NCBI RefSeq assembly: GCF_009913435.1
Contig: NZ_CP047895.1
Location: 1,992,501 to 2,056,500 of the forward strand
Direction of reading: 5' to 3'
DNA length: 64,000 bases
Source: Sphingomonas changnyeongensis
Lineage (GTDB): Bacteria > Pseudomonadota > Alphaproteobacteria > Sphingomonadales > Sphingomonadaceae
The position numbers and the translations under genes are program-made. Numbering within the stretch: the first letter of the stretch is position 1; each line of letters begins with the position of its first letter. This document shows, one piece after another, positions 37,805-47,182 of this stretch. The notes beneath the pieces were generated by a model, which had not been told where the DNA came from, did no database searches, and saw only the letters and a list, made by a program, of their open reading frames with translations.

Positions 37805-37836
37805 TCCCGCCGGTCACTCCTGACCGATGGATCGCG

Positions 37837-37865
37837 GACGCCGCCGGCCTCACGCCGGCGGCGTC
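37837..37865 (+). terminator. Strong GC hairpin after the PEP-CTERM gene
   Basis: GACGCCGCCGGC and GCCGGCGGCGTC form a perfect 12-bp stem with a 5-base CTCAC loop, 33 bases after the stop. No proper T-run follows (TGTCATTG), so it may protect the 3' end or act as a weak terminator. Confidence 0.6.
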
Positions 37866-38071
37866 TGTCATTGTGCCGGGCCCCGTTGCCGGCCCCTGTT
37901 GCCCGTCCGCCAATGCGGGCGGTTGATTTTCCCGGCCCGGGCGCGTAGGGACGCACGGTTTCCGTTGGGACGGACAATGATGCGCATCACTGCGATGCGC
38001 GGCGCTGGTCGGCGAGGTTTCGCCCACCGGCGCTTTGTGCGTTGTTTGGCCAGACGGCAGAGGAGCAGGCG

Positions 38072-39598
38072 ATGTTCGAGACTTTGAGCGAAAGGCTGGG
38101 CGGGGTCTTTGACCGGCTGCGCGGTCGCGGCGCGCTCAGCGAGGCGGATGTCCGCACCGCGATGCGCGAAGTGCGGATCGCCCTGCTCGAGGCCGATGTC
38201 GCCCTGCCGGTCGTCCGCACCTTCATCGACAAGGTGACCGAGGCGGCGGTCGGCGCACAGGTGCTGCGTTCGGTCACGCCGGGCCAGCAGGTCGTCAAGA
38301 TCGTCCATGACGCGCTGGTTGAGATGCTCGGCGCCGATGCGAGCGAGCTGGACATCGCTGTCAATCCGCCCGCCGTGATCATGATGGTCGGCCTGCAAGG
38401 CTCGGGCAAGACGACGACCACGGCCAAGCTCGCCCGCCGCCTGACCGAGCGTGACCGCAAAAAGGTGCTGATGGCGTCGCTCGACGTCAATCGCCCGGCG
38501 GCGCAGCAGCAGCTGGCGACGCTGGGCGAGCAGGTCGAGGTCGCAACCCTGCCGATCGTCGACGGGCAGCAGCCGGTGGATATCGCCCGCCGTGCGTTGA
38601 GTGCGGCAAAGCTGCAAGGCTTTGACGTGCTGCTGCTCGACACGGCCGGGCGGCTGCATGTCGATCAGGCGCTGATGGACGAGATGCGCGCCGTCGCCGA
38701 CGTGTCCGCGCCGCAGGAAGTGCTGCTGGTCGTCGATGCGCTGACCGGCCAGGATGCGGTCAATGTCGCCCAGTCCTTCACCGCGCAGGTGCCGCTGACC
38801 GGCGTTGTGCTGACCCGCATGGACGGTGATGCGCGCGGCGGTGCCGCGCTGTCGATGCGCGCGGTGACCGAGCGACCGATCAAGTTCATCGGCACCGGCG
38901 AGAAGATGGACGGGCTGGAGGCGTTCCACCCGCAGCGCGTTGCCGGGCGCATCCTGGGCATGGGCGACGTCGTCAGCCTGGTCGAGCGCGCCGCCGAGAC
39001 GATCCAGGTCGAGGAAGCCGAAAAGCTTGCCGCAAAAATGGCCAAGGGCCAGTTCGACATGGACGATCTGCGCGCCCAGCTGCTGCAGATGCGGCGCATG
39101 GGCGGGCTTGGCGCGCTTGCGGGCATGATCCCCGGCATGAAAAAGGCGCAGGCCGCGATGGCGTCGGGCGCTGTCGATGAAAAAATCCTGGTGCGGATGG
39201 ACGCGATCATCACCTCGATGACGCCCAGGGAGCGCGCGCGCCCCGATCTGCTCAACGCCAAGCGCAAGATCCGGGTGGCCAAGGGCAGCGGCACGACCGT
39301 GCAGGACGTGAACCGGCTGCTCAAGATGCACCAGGAAATGGCCAATGCCATGAAGAAGATCAAGAAAATGGGCGGGCTGAAGGGGCTGGCGGCAATGTTC
39401 GGCAAGGGCGGCGGTCTGGCGGGTGCGCTGGGCGGCGGGCCGGGCGGGCTTCCCGGCGGCATGGCCGACATGCTGGGCGGCAAGGGCGGCCCGGCCGGGC
39501 TTCCGGGCCTTGGGTCTCCGGGCGCTTCGGGGCTGCCGGGGCTAGGCGGGCCGGGCAATCTGCCGCCGGGCTTCGAGAATTTTCTGAAGAAGAAGTGA
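38072..39598 (+). CDS. ffh: Signal recognition particle protein Ffh
   Basis: SRP GTPase of 508 residues that targets nascent membrane proteins with 4.5S RNA and FtsY. The N domain is followed by the G domain (GLQGSGKTTTTAKLA, LLDTAGRL, TRMDGDARGG) and the Met-rich M domain (MRRMGGLGALAGMIPGM, INAKRKIRVAKGSGT-type VAKGSGTTVQDVNRLL). A Gly/Pro-rich tail (residues about 440-508, PGGLPGGMADM and similar) extends it beyond the E. coli length. The ATG at 38072 gives MFETLSERLGGVFDRLRGRG, the canonical start. It leads directly into rpsP. Confidence 0.97.
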   Translation: MFETLSERLGGVFDRLRGRGALSEADVRTAMREVRIALLEADVALPVVRTFIDKVTEAAVGAQVLRSVTPGQQVVKIVHDALVEMLGADASELDIAVNPPAVIMMVGLQGSGKTTTTAKLARRLTERDRKKVLMASLDVNRPAAQQQLATLGEQVEVATLPIVDGQQPVDIARRALSAAKLQGFDVLLLDTAGRLHVDQALMDEMRAVADVSAPQEVLLVVDALTGQDAVNVAQSFTAQVPLTGVVLTRMDGDARGGAALSMRAVTERPIKFIGTGEKMDGLEAFHPQRVAGRILGMGDVVSLVERAAETIQVEEAEKLAAKMAKGQFDMDDLRAQLLQMRRMGGLGALAGMIPGMKKAQAAMASGAVDEKILVRMDAIITSMTPRERARPDLLNAKRKIRVAKGSGTTVQDVNRLLKMHQEMANAMKKIKKMGGLKGLAAMFGKGGGLAGALGGGPGGLPGGMADMLGGKGGPAGLPGLGSPGASGLPGLGGPGNLPPGFENFLKKK

Positions 39599-39629
39599 TC
39601 AACCGATTTAACTGAAGGGAAGACGTAAC

Positions 39630-40040
39630 ATGGCACTTTCGATCCGGCTGGCGCGCGGCGGCGCGAAGAAGCGGCCCTATTACCGCATCGTCGTGGCGAA
39701 CTCGCGCGCGCCGCGTGATGGCCGCTTCATCGAGAAGATCGGCACCTACAACCCGCTGCTCGCCAAGGATTCGCCCGAGCGCGTGAAGCTGGACGGCGAC
39801 CGCGCCCGTTACTGGCTGGGCGTTGGCGCGCAGCCGACCGACCGCGTGCTGCGCTTCCTCGACGCCGCCGGCATCAAGGAGCGTCCGGCGCGCAACAACC
39901 CGAACAAGGCCGAGCCGGGCGAAAAGGCCAAGGAGCGCGCCGAAGAGCGTGCGGCCAAGGCTGCTGCCGCCGCCGAAGCGGCTGCCGCTCCGGCTGAGGA
40001 AGCGCCGGCTGCCGACGACGCCGGCACGGCTGACGCCTGA
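39630..40040 (+). CDS. rpsP: Small ribosomal subunit protein bS16 with Ala/Glu-rich extension
   Basis: The first 80 residues are a complete S16: [42 protein letters not shown]. Beyond about residue 85 there is a charged Ala/Glu-rich extension ([18 protein letters not shown] ...), making 136 residues against about 82 in E. coli; similar tails occur in alphaproteobacterial S16. A GAAGGGA ribosome-binding site precedes the start, and rimM follows after two bases. Confidence 0.96.
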   Translation: MALSIRLARGGAKKRPYYRIVVANSRAPRDGRFIEKIGTYNPLLAKDSPERVKLDGDRARYWLGVGAQPTDRVLRFLDAAGIKERPARNNPNKAEPGEKAKERAEERAAKAAAAAEAAAAPAEEAPAADDAGTADA

Positions 40041-40042
40041 TC

Positions 40043-40612
40043 ATGGCCGCTGCGCGGGACCGGGCGAATGGCGGGGCGGGGGCATCGGCACCCACCCCGG
40101 CTGCCGCGCCGGTTCCGGGCGGTGAGCGCCGGGTGACGCTGGCGGCGATCACCGGCGCACACGGCCTTGGCGGCGAGGTGCGGCTGAAGCTGTTCACCGA
40201 CGACGCCGAGGCCCTCGGCCGTTACCGGACGCTCGACGCTGCCGGGCGTGCGCTCAGGCTGTTGAGCGTCCGCGCGGCCGGGCCGGGGGCGATTGCCCGG
40301 TTCGAGGGCATATCCGATCGCAGCGCCGCCGAGGCGCTGCGCGGCACCGCGCTGACCGTGGCGCGCAGCGAACTGCCCCCGCTGGCCGAGGGTGAATATT
40401 ATCATGCCGATCTGATCGGCCTGCCCGTCCATCCGGTTGACGAGGCCGGCACCGGGCCGCAGTTCGGCACGGTGGTCGCGGTCGAGAATTTCGGGGCCGG
40501 GGATGTAATCGACATCCGCCGCGAAGACGGGCGCACGGTGATGGCGCCGATGCACGCCGCGACGCTGGACGACGGGATGATCCGCGTCGAAAGACCGTTT
40601 CTCGAAAGCTGA
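40043..40612 (+). CDS. rimM: Ribosome maturation factor RimM
   Basis: 30S assembly factor that binds S19. The 189-residue protein has a low-complexity Ala/Pro-rich N-terminus (about 30 residues, possibly partly untranslated), then RVTLAAITGAHGLGGEVRLK, the RimM N-domain. The PRC-barrel follows, with EGEYYHADLIGLPV, FGAGDVIDIRRED and the end DDGMIRVERPFLES. It starts two bases after the rpsP stop. The trmD and rplS genes usually found next are not here; a PilZ gene on the other strand follows instead. Confidence 0.95.
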   Translation: MAAARDRANGGAGASAPTPAAAPVPGGERRVTLAAITGAHGLGGEVRLKLFTDDAEALGRYRTLDAAGRALRLLSVRAAGPGAIARFEGISDRSAAEALRGTALTVARSELPPLAEGEYYHADLIGLPVHPVDEAGTGPQFGTVVAVENFGAGDVIDIRREDGRTVMAPMHAATLDDGMIRVERPFLES

Positions 40613-40642
40613 GCGCCGCTCCGGGTTGCGCGGGCCTGGTGG

Positions 40643-41013
40643 TCAGACCCCGGCGGTGCCGGTTTCCGGGGCCGGTCCCAGCAGCGGGTCGGGGCGGCGG
40701 CCAGCACCCGGTCGACATCCTCTATTTCCAGCCGTTCGATGAACTCCGCGCCGACGATCTCGTCGCGCACCCAGCGCACCCGCGCCCGCACCTCGCCAAG
40801 CGGCGGCAGGTTGAGCGCGATCACGCTCGGCACGGTCAGCGCCGTGCGGCATTCGCCCTGAAAGCCGACAGCCGACAGGTTGCGCAGGATGATGGGAAAG
40901 TTGGCACCGCCCAGCTCGCGCACCCGGGTCGCGATGGCCAGCGGGTGGCGGAAGCTGCGGCGGTCGTCGAGCCGGAACGTCCCGGCCGTGGAGATGGTCA
41001 TCTTGTCCGCCAT
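40643..41013 (-). pseudogene. PilZ-domain protein, C-terminal frame apparently broken
   Basis: From 41013 the frame encodes a PilZ domain: [16 protein letters not shown] (with the RxxxR type c-di-GMP motif), NLSAVGFQGECR (the D/NxSxxG motif) and VRWVRDEIVGAEFIERL. PilZ proteins bind cyclic di-GMP. After about residue 108 the open frame continues 240 bases further, antisense to rimM, with implausible sequence. Past the four-base G-run at 40691-40694, the neighbouring frame reads DPLLGPAPETGTAGV and stops at 40643-40645. One missing base would explain this and give a normal protein of about 123 residues. It is divergent from glcB. Confidence 0.72.
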
Positions 41014-41060
41014 GTCTCTTCTGCTCCGCCCGTCCGCATAGGCGCGCGGCGATTAACATT

Positions 41061-41180
41061 GCGAAAATGGCCGCCATGGATGGCGGCAGGGCGAAAATAG
41101 CCGCCATGAACGGCGGCAGGGCGAAAACAGCCGCCATGAACGTCCGCGCGGCGAAAATGGCCGCCGTTGACAGCAGCGGG
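41061..41180 (+). repeat. Four tandem 30-bp repeats, hairpin-forming, upstream of glcB
   Basis: Units start at 41061, 41091, 41121 and 41151. Each begins GCGAAAA followed by A/T/C-rich variants and then GCCGCC. Unit 1 contains the perfect inverted repeat GCCGCCAT-GG-ATGGCGGC; unit 2 nearly the same (GCCGCCAT-GA-ACGGCGGC); units 3 and 4 are progressively diverged. A partial fifth copy (GCGA) follows. Because 30 is a multiple of three, the array stays open in the glcB frame and would encode a 10-residue repeat (of the [10 protein letters not shown] type). It sits in the divergent gap between the PilZ gene and glcB. Confidence 0.9.
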
Positions 41181-41231
41181 GCGATCCCGGCACGGTCGCG
41201 GCCCGCAACATCTGGGGGGAGGGGCGACATC

Positions 41232-43316
41232 ATGGAACGGATCGAACGGGCAGGGCTGAGGGTCGCGGGCGAGTTCGCCGCGTTCGTCGAGGACCGTGTC
41301 CTGCCCGGGCTGGGCCTCGATCCGGCGGCATGGTGGACCGGCTTTGCCGATCTGCTGGCCGTGCTGGTGCCCGAAAATCGCCGCCTGCTCGGCGTGCGCG
41401 AAACGCTGCAGCAGCAGATCGACGATTGGCACCGCGCCCGGCGCGGCCAGCCGGTCGATCCGGCCGCCTATCAGGCTTTCCTGACCGAAATCGGCTATCT
41501 GGTGCCCGAACCGGCGGCCTTCACCATCGGCACGACCGGGGTGGATGACGAGATTGCGAGGCTCGCCGGGCCGCAGCTGGTGGTGCCGGTGCTCAACGCC
41601 CGGTTCGTCCTCAATGCCGCCAATGCCCGCTGGGGCAGCCTGTATGACGCCTTTTACGGCACCGATGCGCTGCCCGGCGCGCCGCGCCCCGGCGGCTATG
41701 ACGCTGAACGCGGCGCACAGGTGATCGCCCGCGCCCGCGCCTTTCTGGATGAAGCCCTGCCGGGCTGGGCGGCGGTGCTTGACGGGGGCGATCACCCCGC
41801 GCTGGTCGGCTGGCGCGGGGCGTCGCCGCTGTTCCGCCATCACGGCCTGCATATCGAGGTGCTGGTCGACCGCAATCACCCGATCGGCCGCGACGATCCG
41901 CTGGGCATCGCCGATGTGCTGCTGGAAGCGGCGCTGACGACGATCGTCGACCTCGAGGATTCGGTCGCCGCCGTCGATGCGGAGGACAAGGTCGCTGCCT
42001 ATGCCAACTGGCTGGGGCTGATGCGCGGCGACCTGTCGGCCAGCTTCGAAAAGGACGGGCAGGTGCGGGCGCGCCACCTGAATGCCGACCGGGCGTTCAC
42101 CGCGCGCGACGGCACCGAACGCACGCTGCCGGGGCGCAGCCTGTTGTTCGTCCGCAATGTCGGCCATCTGATGACGACGCCCGCGATCCTGCTGCCCGAT
42201 GGCAGCGAGGCCCCAGAGGGCATTGTCGATGCGGTGATGACGTCGACGATCGCGCTTTATGACCTGAAGGGGCTGGGCCGGTTCAGGAACAGCCGCACCG
42301 GCTCGGTCTATATCGTCAAGCCCAAGATGCACGGGCCGGAGGAAGCCGGCTTTGCCGACCGGCTGTTCGATGCGGTCGAGGACATTCTGGGGCTGGCCCG
42401 CCACACGCTCAAGATCGGCGTGATGGACGAGGAGCGCCGCACTTCGGCCAATCTCGCCGCCGCCATCCATGCGGTGCGCGACCGCATCGTGTTCATCAAC
42501 ACCGGTTTTCTCGACCGCACCGGCGACGAGATCCACACCTCGATCGAGGCGGGGCCGATGGTGCCCAAGGGCGAGATGAAGGCGAGCGACTGGATCCGCG
42601 CCTATGAGGACCGCAATGTCCGCATCGGGCTCGCCGCCGGTTTTTCGGGCCGGGCGCAGATCGGCAAGGGCATGTGGGCAGCGCCCGACATGATGGCCGA
42701 CATGCTCGCCCAGAAGATCGCGCACCCGCAAAGCGGCGCGAACACCGCCTGGGTGCCGAGCCCCACTGCGGCGACGCTGCACGCGCTTCATTACCATCAG
42801 GTGGATGTGTTCGGCGTGCAGGCGCGGCTGGCCGGGGAGGCGCCGCCGCCGCGCGACGCGCTGTTGCGCATCCCGCTGGCGCTTGGCCGCAACTGGACCG
42901 AAGCCGATGTCGCGCGCGAGCTGGACAACAACGCCCAGGGCATATTGGGCTATGTCGTGCGCTGGATCGATCAGGGCGTGGGCTGTTCCAAGGTGCCGGA
43001 CATCAACGATGTCGGGCTGATGGAAGACCGGGCGACGCTGCGCATTTCGGCGCAGGCGCTTGCCAACTGGCTGCTCCACGGCGTGTGCACGGCCGAGCAG
43101 GTCGATGCCGCGCTCCGGCGCATGGCGGCCAAGGTCGATGCCCAGAATGCAGGCGATCCCGCCTATCGCCCGATGGCCCCGGACCCGGACGCCAGCATCG
43201 CGTTTCAGGCGGCGCGCGCGTTGGTGTTCGAGGGCGCGCGCCAGCCAAGCGGCTATACCGAGCCGCTGCTGCACGCCTATCGCGCCCGTGCCAAGGCGCG
43301 CGACCGGGCTGCATGA
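41232..43316 (+). CDS. glcB: Malate synthase G
   Basis: Condenses glyoxylate and acetyl-CoA to malate in the glyoxylate pathway. The 694-residue length and motifs fit isoform [46 protein letters not shown] (catalytic acidic residues), [32 protein letters not shown] and the cysteine-containing [19 protein letters not shown]. The ATG at 41232 gives [21 protein letters not shown], the expected start, with GGGGGAGGGG upstream; a longer in-frame reading through the repeat array (from 41067) would add 55 unusual residues. The partner isocitrate lyase is not in view. Confidence 0.96.
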   Translation: MERIERAGLRVAGEFAAFVEDRVLPGLGLDPAAWWTGFADLLAVLVPENRRLLGVRETLQQQIDDWHRARRGQPVDPAAYQAFLTEIGYLVPEPAAFTIGTTGVDDEIARLAGPQLVVPVLNARFVLNAANARWGSLYDAFYGTDALPGAPRPGGYDAERGAQVIARARAFLDEALPGWAAVLDGGDHPALVGWRGASPLFRHHGLHIEVLVDRNHPIGRDDPLGIADVLLEAALTTIVDLEDSVAAVDAEDKVAAYANWLGLMRGDLSASFEKDGQVRARHLNADRAFTARDGTERTLPGRSLLFVRNVGHLMTTPAILLPDGSEAPEGIVDAVMTSTIALYDLKGLGRFRNSRTGSVYIVKPKMHGPEEAGFADRLFDAVEDILGLARHTLKIGVMDEERRTSANLAAAIHAVRDRIVFINTGFLDRTGDEIHTSIEAGPMVPKGEMKASDWIRAYEDRNVRIGLAAGFSGRAQIGKGMWAAPDMMADMLAQKIAHPQSGANTAWVPSPTAATLHALHYHQVDVFGVQARLAGEAPPPRDALLRIPLALGRNWTEADVARELDNNAQGILGYVVRWIDQGVGCSKVPDINDVGLMEDRATLRISAQALANWLLHGVCTAEQVDAALRRMAAKVDAQNAGDPAYRPMAPDPDASIAFQAARALVFEGARQPSGYTEPLLHAYRARAKARDRAA

Positions 43317-43522
43317 GGAAGGCAGCGGAACTGCGCGCAGGCGCTGGTTAACGCGATCTTGACCATCGCGCCGGCAAGGATCGTCCATGAGCGTCAGCTT
43401 GGGGACAGGTCCGGCAACCAGCATGCGGACGACGCGGGATAAACGACCGCATCCGCACTGGCGCAGGCGCGCGTTCTGGCCTAGGCCTTGGCACCTGATG
43501 AGCTGTACCGGTTTGACACAGA

Positions 43523-43552
43523 GCGGCACGATGCAGGGCGGCACGATGCAGG
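43523..43552 (+). repeat. Two tandem 15-bp repeats at the start of the TolC-like gene
   Basis: GCGGCACGATGCAGG is repeated exactly at 43523-43537 and 43538-43552 and is followed by GCGGAATG, which contains the chosen ATG at 43558. Each copy carries an in-frame ATG, so the array multiplies potential starts for the downstream gene. Confidence 0.85.
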
Positions 43553-43557
43553 GCGGA

Positions 43558-44901
43558 ATGACACGGGCAGGCCTTGCGCGCTGGACGACGGGCCTGTTGC
43601 TGCACGCGGCCCTCGCGCAGGCGGCGTTCGCCCAGCCTGCCCCGGTTCCGCCGGTGCAGGGGCCGGACGCGGCGGCTGCCCCCGATGCGGGTCCGGCGCG
43701 GCCGGTCGGGCCGCCGCCGGTTGCCCCCGATCTGGCCGATCTTGCCGCGCGCGCGGTCGAAAGCCATCCCGCGGTTGCCGCGGCCCGTGCCGGGCTGCGC
43801 GCGGCGGGCGGTGACGTCAAGGCGGCGAAATGGCAGCGCGGGCCGAGCCTGTCGGTCGAGGCGCTGAGCTTTGAAGGCGGCGCGCCGGTGGTGCGCGGCG
43901 ACAATCTCTCGCTCAATCTCGCCGTCGAACAGCCGATCTGGCAGGGCGGCCGCATCGGCGGCACGATCGACCGCGCACGTGCCGTCCAGCGCTTCGCATC
44001 GGCGCAGGTCGATGAAAATGCGCTCGACGTCGCGCTCCGGCTCACCAACGCCTATTTCGATCTGGCCCGCGCCACCCGGCGGCTGATGATCCTCGACCGC
44101 GGGCTCGCCGAGCATCGCGGGCTGGTCGCGTCGATCGGCCGCCGCGTCGAACAGTCGGTCAGCCCGAGCGTCGATCTGGAGCTTGCCCGCGCGCGCACCG
44201 CCCAGCTTGAGGATCAGCGCGCCTCTGCCGAGGCGCTGCGCACGGCAAGCCTTGTCAGGCTGCGCGAGCTGCTGGGCGATGTCGGGCATGAGCCGGGGGC
44301 CATTCCCTTTTACGATCCGGCGCGCGACCATCCGTCGTCCGCCGGCGCGGCCGAGCGGGCGATCAGCTGTTCGCCGGTGCGCCAGCGGCTGATCGCCGAG
44401 GCGCTGGTGGCGCGCGCCGACGCAAAGCTGGCCGGTGCGCAGACCATGCCGCGCCTGAGCGCGGTGTTTTCCAGCAACGAAGTCACCGGCGAGCGTGTCG
44501 GCCTGGTGTTTCGCGCCGGGGTCAATGGCGGGCTGTCGCAGTTCGAAAGCGCCGGTGCGGCGCGCCTGCGCCGCGACGCCGCCGAACTGCGCGTCGGCGC
44601 GGTCGAGCGCGACCTGCGCGACCAGCTGAACGCCGACTTTGCCGAGAACGAGGCGGCGCGGCAGCGCATCGCCAGCAGCGGCGTGGCCGCCACCGCATCG
44701 CGCGCGGTGACCGACAGCTATCAGCGCCAGTTCGTCGTCGGCCGCCGGTCGTGGCTCGATGTGATGAACGCCGCGCTTGAAACCACCCAGGCCGAACTGG
44801 CCGCCGACGATGCCGAGGTCAGCGCGATGGCCACCGCCGCGCGCATTGCCCTGCGCACCTGCAGCTGGCGGCCCGATCTCGAGCCCGGCATCCAGCCCTG
44901 A
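43558..44901 (+). CDS. TolC-family outer membrane efflux/secretion protein
   Basis: The 447-residue protein has a signal peptide (LARWTTGLLLHAALAQAAFAQ), a Pro/Ala-rich linker and two OEP repeats rich in coiled-coil. Seen are AARAVESHPAVAAARAGLRAA, VEQPIWQGGRIGGTIDRARA, LTNAYFDLARATRRL and, in the second repeat, TDSYQRQFVVGRRSWLDVMNAALETTQ, a typical TolC/LapE region. It should form the outer membrane channel of the type I secretion set with the two genes downstream. The start is ambiguous because of the repeat with in-frame ATGs; I chose the one directly before the signal peptide. It ends 13 bases before the ABC gene. Confidence 0.88.
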   Translation: MTRAGLARWTTGLLLHAALAQAAFAQPAPVPPVQGPDAAAAPDAGPARPVGPPPVAPDLADLAARAVESHPAVAAARAGLRAAGGDVKAAKWQRGPSLSVEALSFEGGAPVVRGDNLSLNLAVEQPIWQGGRIGGTIDRARAVQRFASAQVDENALDVALRLTNAYFDLARATRRLMILDRGLAEHRGLVASIGRRVEQSVSPSVDLELARARTAQLEDQRASAEALRTASLVRLRELLGDVGHEPGAIPFYDPARDHPSSAGAAERAISCSPVRQRLIAEALVARADAKLAGAQTMPRLSAVFSSNEVTGERVGLVFRAGVNGGLSQFESAGAARLRRDAAELRVGAVERDLRDQLNADFAENEAARQRIASSGVAATASRAVTDSYQRQFVVGRRSWLDVMNAALETTQAELAADDAEVSAMATAARIALRTCSWRPDLEPGIQP

Positions 44902-44914
44902 GCGTGGACCCGTC

Positions 44915-47182
44915 ATGACCCTGCCGCTTTCCGATCTCGTTGCCGCGATCGCCCATGATCGGGGCGTCGATCTGCCGCCCGACTGGGTGGCGCCCGATCT
45001 CGATCCGGCGATCCTTGCCGGTTCGGACGGGCTGGTCGCACTGGCCGCCGCTGCCGGCTGGGCGGCGCCGCAGCGGCTTGGCCCGCGCCCGCGCGCCCAG
45101 CATTTCCCGCTGCTGATGTGGAGCGGCCAGACCGGCTGGGCGATTGCCGAGCAATGGGAGGATGAAAGCCGGCTGCGCCTGCGCGGCGATGGCAGCGGCC
45201 TGACGGTCGAGCGGCCCGACGACGCGCTGTTCTATGAACCGCGCTTCCCCGCGATTGCGGCGCGGCGCACGCCGTCTGCGGCGGCGCGGGTGTTCTGGCG
45301 GGCGATCATGGCGCGGCGCGATGTGCTGGTGTCGGCCACCATCGCGACGATCATGGCCAATGTCATCACGCTCGCGACCTCGCTCTATTCGATGCAGATC
45401 TATGACCGGGTGATCCCGCGCGCTGGTTATTCGACGCTGTGGGTGCTCACCATCGGGGTGATCATCGCGCTGCTGCTCGATTTCGCGCTGCGCACGACCC
45501 GTGCGCTGATGGTGGAGCGCGAGGCGGCGCGGATCGACGAAGAGGTGTCGGAGTTTTTCTTCGCCCGCGCCCAGGCGGTGCGGCTCGACGCGCGGCCGCC
45601 CGGTGTCGGCACCATGGCGGCGCAGCTGCGCGGGCTGGAACAGGTGCGCGCGGTGATGTCGTCGGGCTCGCTGTTCCTGCTTGCCGATCTGCCCTTTGCG
45701 CTGCTGTTCGTGCTGGTCATCTTCGCGCTGGGCGGGCCGATTGCGCTCGTCCCGCTGATCAGCCTGCCGGTCGCGCTCGGCATCGCCTGGGGGCTGGCGC
45801 GGCTGATCCGGCGCGATACCGACCGGGCGCAGATCAGCGCCAACCGCAAGAACGGGCTGCTCGTCGAATCGATCGACGCGGCTGAAACGGTCAAGGCCAA
45901 TCGCGGCGGCTGGCGGTTGCTGGCGCGCTGGAACAGCCTGATGGACGAGGTCCATGCAGCCGAAGACCCGGTCAAGCGCTGGACTTCGGCGGCGGGATCG
46001 ATCTTCTCGACGCTGCAGCAGCTTGCCTATGTCGCGCTGATCGCCTTTGGCGCGGTCGAGGTGGCGCAGGGGCGGATGACCACCGGCGCGCTTATCGCCT
46101 GCGCGATCGTCGCCGGGCGGGTCAACGGCCCGCTGATCACCCAGCTGCCCAACTTCATCGTGCAATGGGGCTATGCGCGCGCCTCGCTCAAGATGCTCGA
46201 CGACATCTTGCGGCTGCCGACCGACGAGGGGCCGGATGCCGGCACGCTCAGGCCCGCGCGGGTCGAAGCGGCGGTCCGGATGGAGGGCGTCCGCTTCGCC
46301 TATCCGGGCGCGCGGGACGGCATTGTCGTGCCCCGGCTTGAGATCGCGGCCGGGGAGCGGGTGGCGATCATCGGCGGGATCGGATCGGGCAAGACCACAT
46401 TGCTGCGGCTGATGGCCGGGCTTTACGCGCCCCAGGCCGGGCGGGTGCAGATTGGCGGGCTGGATGCCGGGCAGATCGCGCCCGATGTGCTCCGGCGGCA
46501 TGTCGGCTATCTGCCGCAGGACTATCGGCTGGTGAATGGCAGCCTGCGCGACAATCTGCTGCTTGGCCTGTCAAATCCCGGCGACGATGCGGTGATGGCC
46601 GCCGCGGCCCAGACCGGGCTGATCAACCTGATCAACGGCCACCCGCGCGGGCTTGATCTGCAGATCGCCGAAGGCGGGCGCGGCCTTTCAGGCGGGCAGC
46701 GGACGCTGACCGGGCTGACCCGGCTGTTGCTGGCGCGGCCTGATCTGCTGCTGCTCGACGAGCCGACCGCCAATCTCGATGACGCTGTCGAGGGCGCGGC
46801 GCTCAGTGCCATCGCCGCCCGGCTGGGGGTGCAGAGCACGCTGGTCGTCGTGACCCACAAGATGCGGCTGCTGTCGCTGGTCAACCGGGTGATCGTGATG
46901 GTCGGCGGGCAGGTCGCGCTCGACGGGCCGCGCCAGGAGGTGTTGCAGCGGCTGCAGCAATCGGCGCGGCGGCCCGAGACCGGCGGCGCGGGTGAGGGGC
47001 GGGCGGTAACCGGCGATGCCGGTGCGCCCGCAATCGGGGGCATGAACGGGCTGGCGGGGCCGAACAGTCTGGCGGGGAACAGGCGGCGGAATGATGCGGC
47101 ATCGCGAATCTATTGTGATCATCGGCCTGTCGAGCGTCGCTGTGATCGCCTTTCTGGTCTGGTCGATCTGGGCGGAGCTTGA
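44915..47182 (+). CDS. Type I secretion ABC transporter (permease-ATPase fusion)
   Basis: About 755 residues. An N-terminal domain (about 120 residues) lacks a recognisable catalytic Cys/His pair and so resembles a degenerate peptidase-like domain. The exporter transmembrane domain follows (LVSATIATIMANVITLATSL, LYSMQIYDRVIPRAGYSTLW). The ATPase has GGIGSGKTTLLRLMAG, the signature GRGLSGGQR, Walker B LLLLDEPTANLDD and the switch His in VVTHKMRL. It belongs to the LssB/LapB-type exporters of large adhesins or toxins. The last about 45 codons overlap the HlyD gene by 92 bases; a one-base frameshift near the G5 run at 47036-47040 may have extended the true end. Confidence 0.88.
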   Translation: MTLPLSDLVAAIAHDRGVDLPPDWVAPDLDPAILAGSDGLVALAAAAGWAAPQRLGPRPRAQHFPLLMWSGQTGWAIAEQWEDESRLRLRGDGSGLTVERPDDALFYEPRFPAIAARRTPSAAARVFWRAIMARRDVLVSATIATIMANVITLATSLYSMQIYDRVIPRAGYSTLWVLTIGVIIALLLDFALRTTRALMVEREAARIDEEVSEFFFARAQAVRLDARPPGVGTMAAQLRGLEQVRAVMSSGSLFLLADLPFALLFVLVIFALGGPIALVPLISLPVALGIAWGLARLIRRDTDRAQISANRKNGLLVESIDAAETVKANRGGWRLLARWNSLMDEVHAAEDPVKRWTSAAGSIFSTLQQLAYVALIAFGAVEVAQGRMTTGALIACAIVAGRVNGPLITQLPNFIVQWGYARASLKMLDDILRLPTDEGPDAGTLRPARVEAAVRMEGVRFAYPGARDGIVVPRLEIAAGERVAIIGGIGSGKTTLLRLMAGLYAPQAGRVQIGGLDAGQIAPDVLRRHVGYLPQDYRLVNGSLRDNLLLGLSNPGDDAVMAAAAQTGLINLINGHPRGLDLQIAEGGRGLSGGQRTLTGLTRLLLARPDLLLLDEPTANLDDAVEGAALSAIAARLGVQSTLVVVTHKMRLLSLVNRVIVMVGGQVALDGPRQEVLQRLQQSARRPETGGAGEGRAVTGDAGAPAIGGMNGLAGPNSLAGNRRRNDAASRIYCDHRPVERRCDRLSGLVDLGGA

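Noticed and set aside
41061..41180. CRISPR-like array
   Set aside because: The four 30-bp units are directly adjacent with no spacers and progressively diverge, and no cas genes are near.
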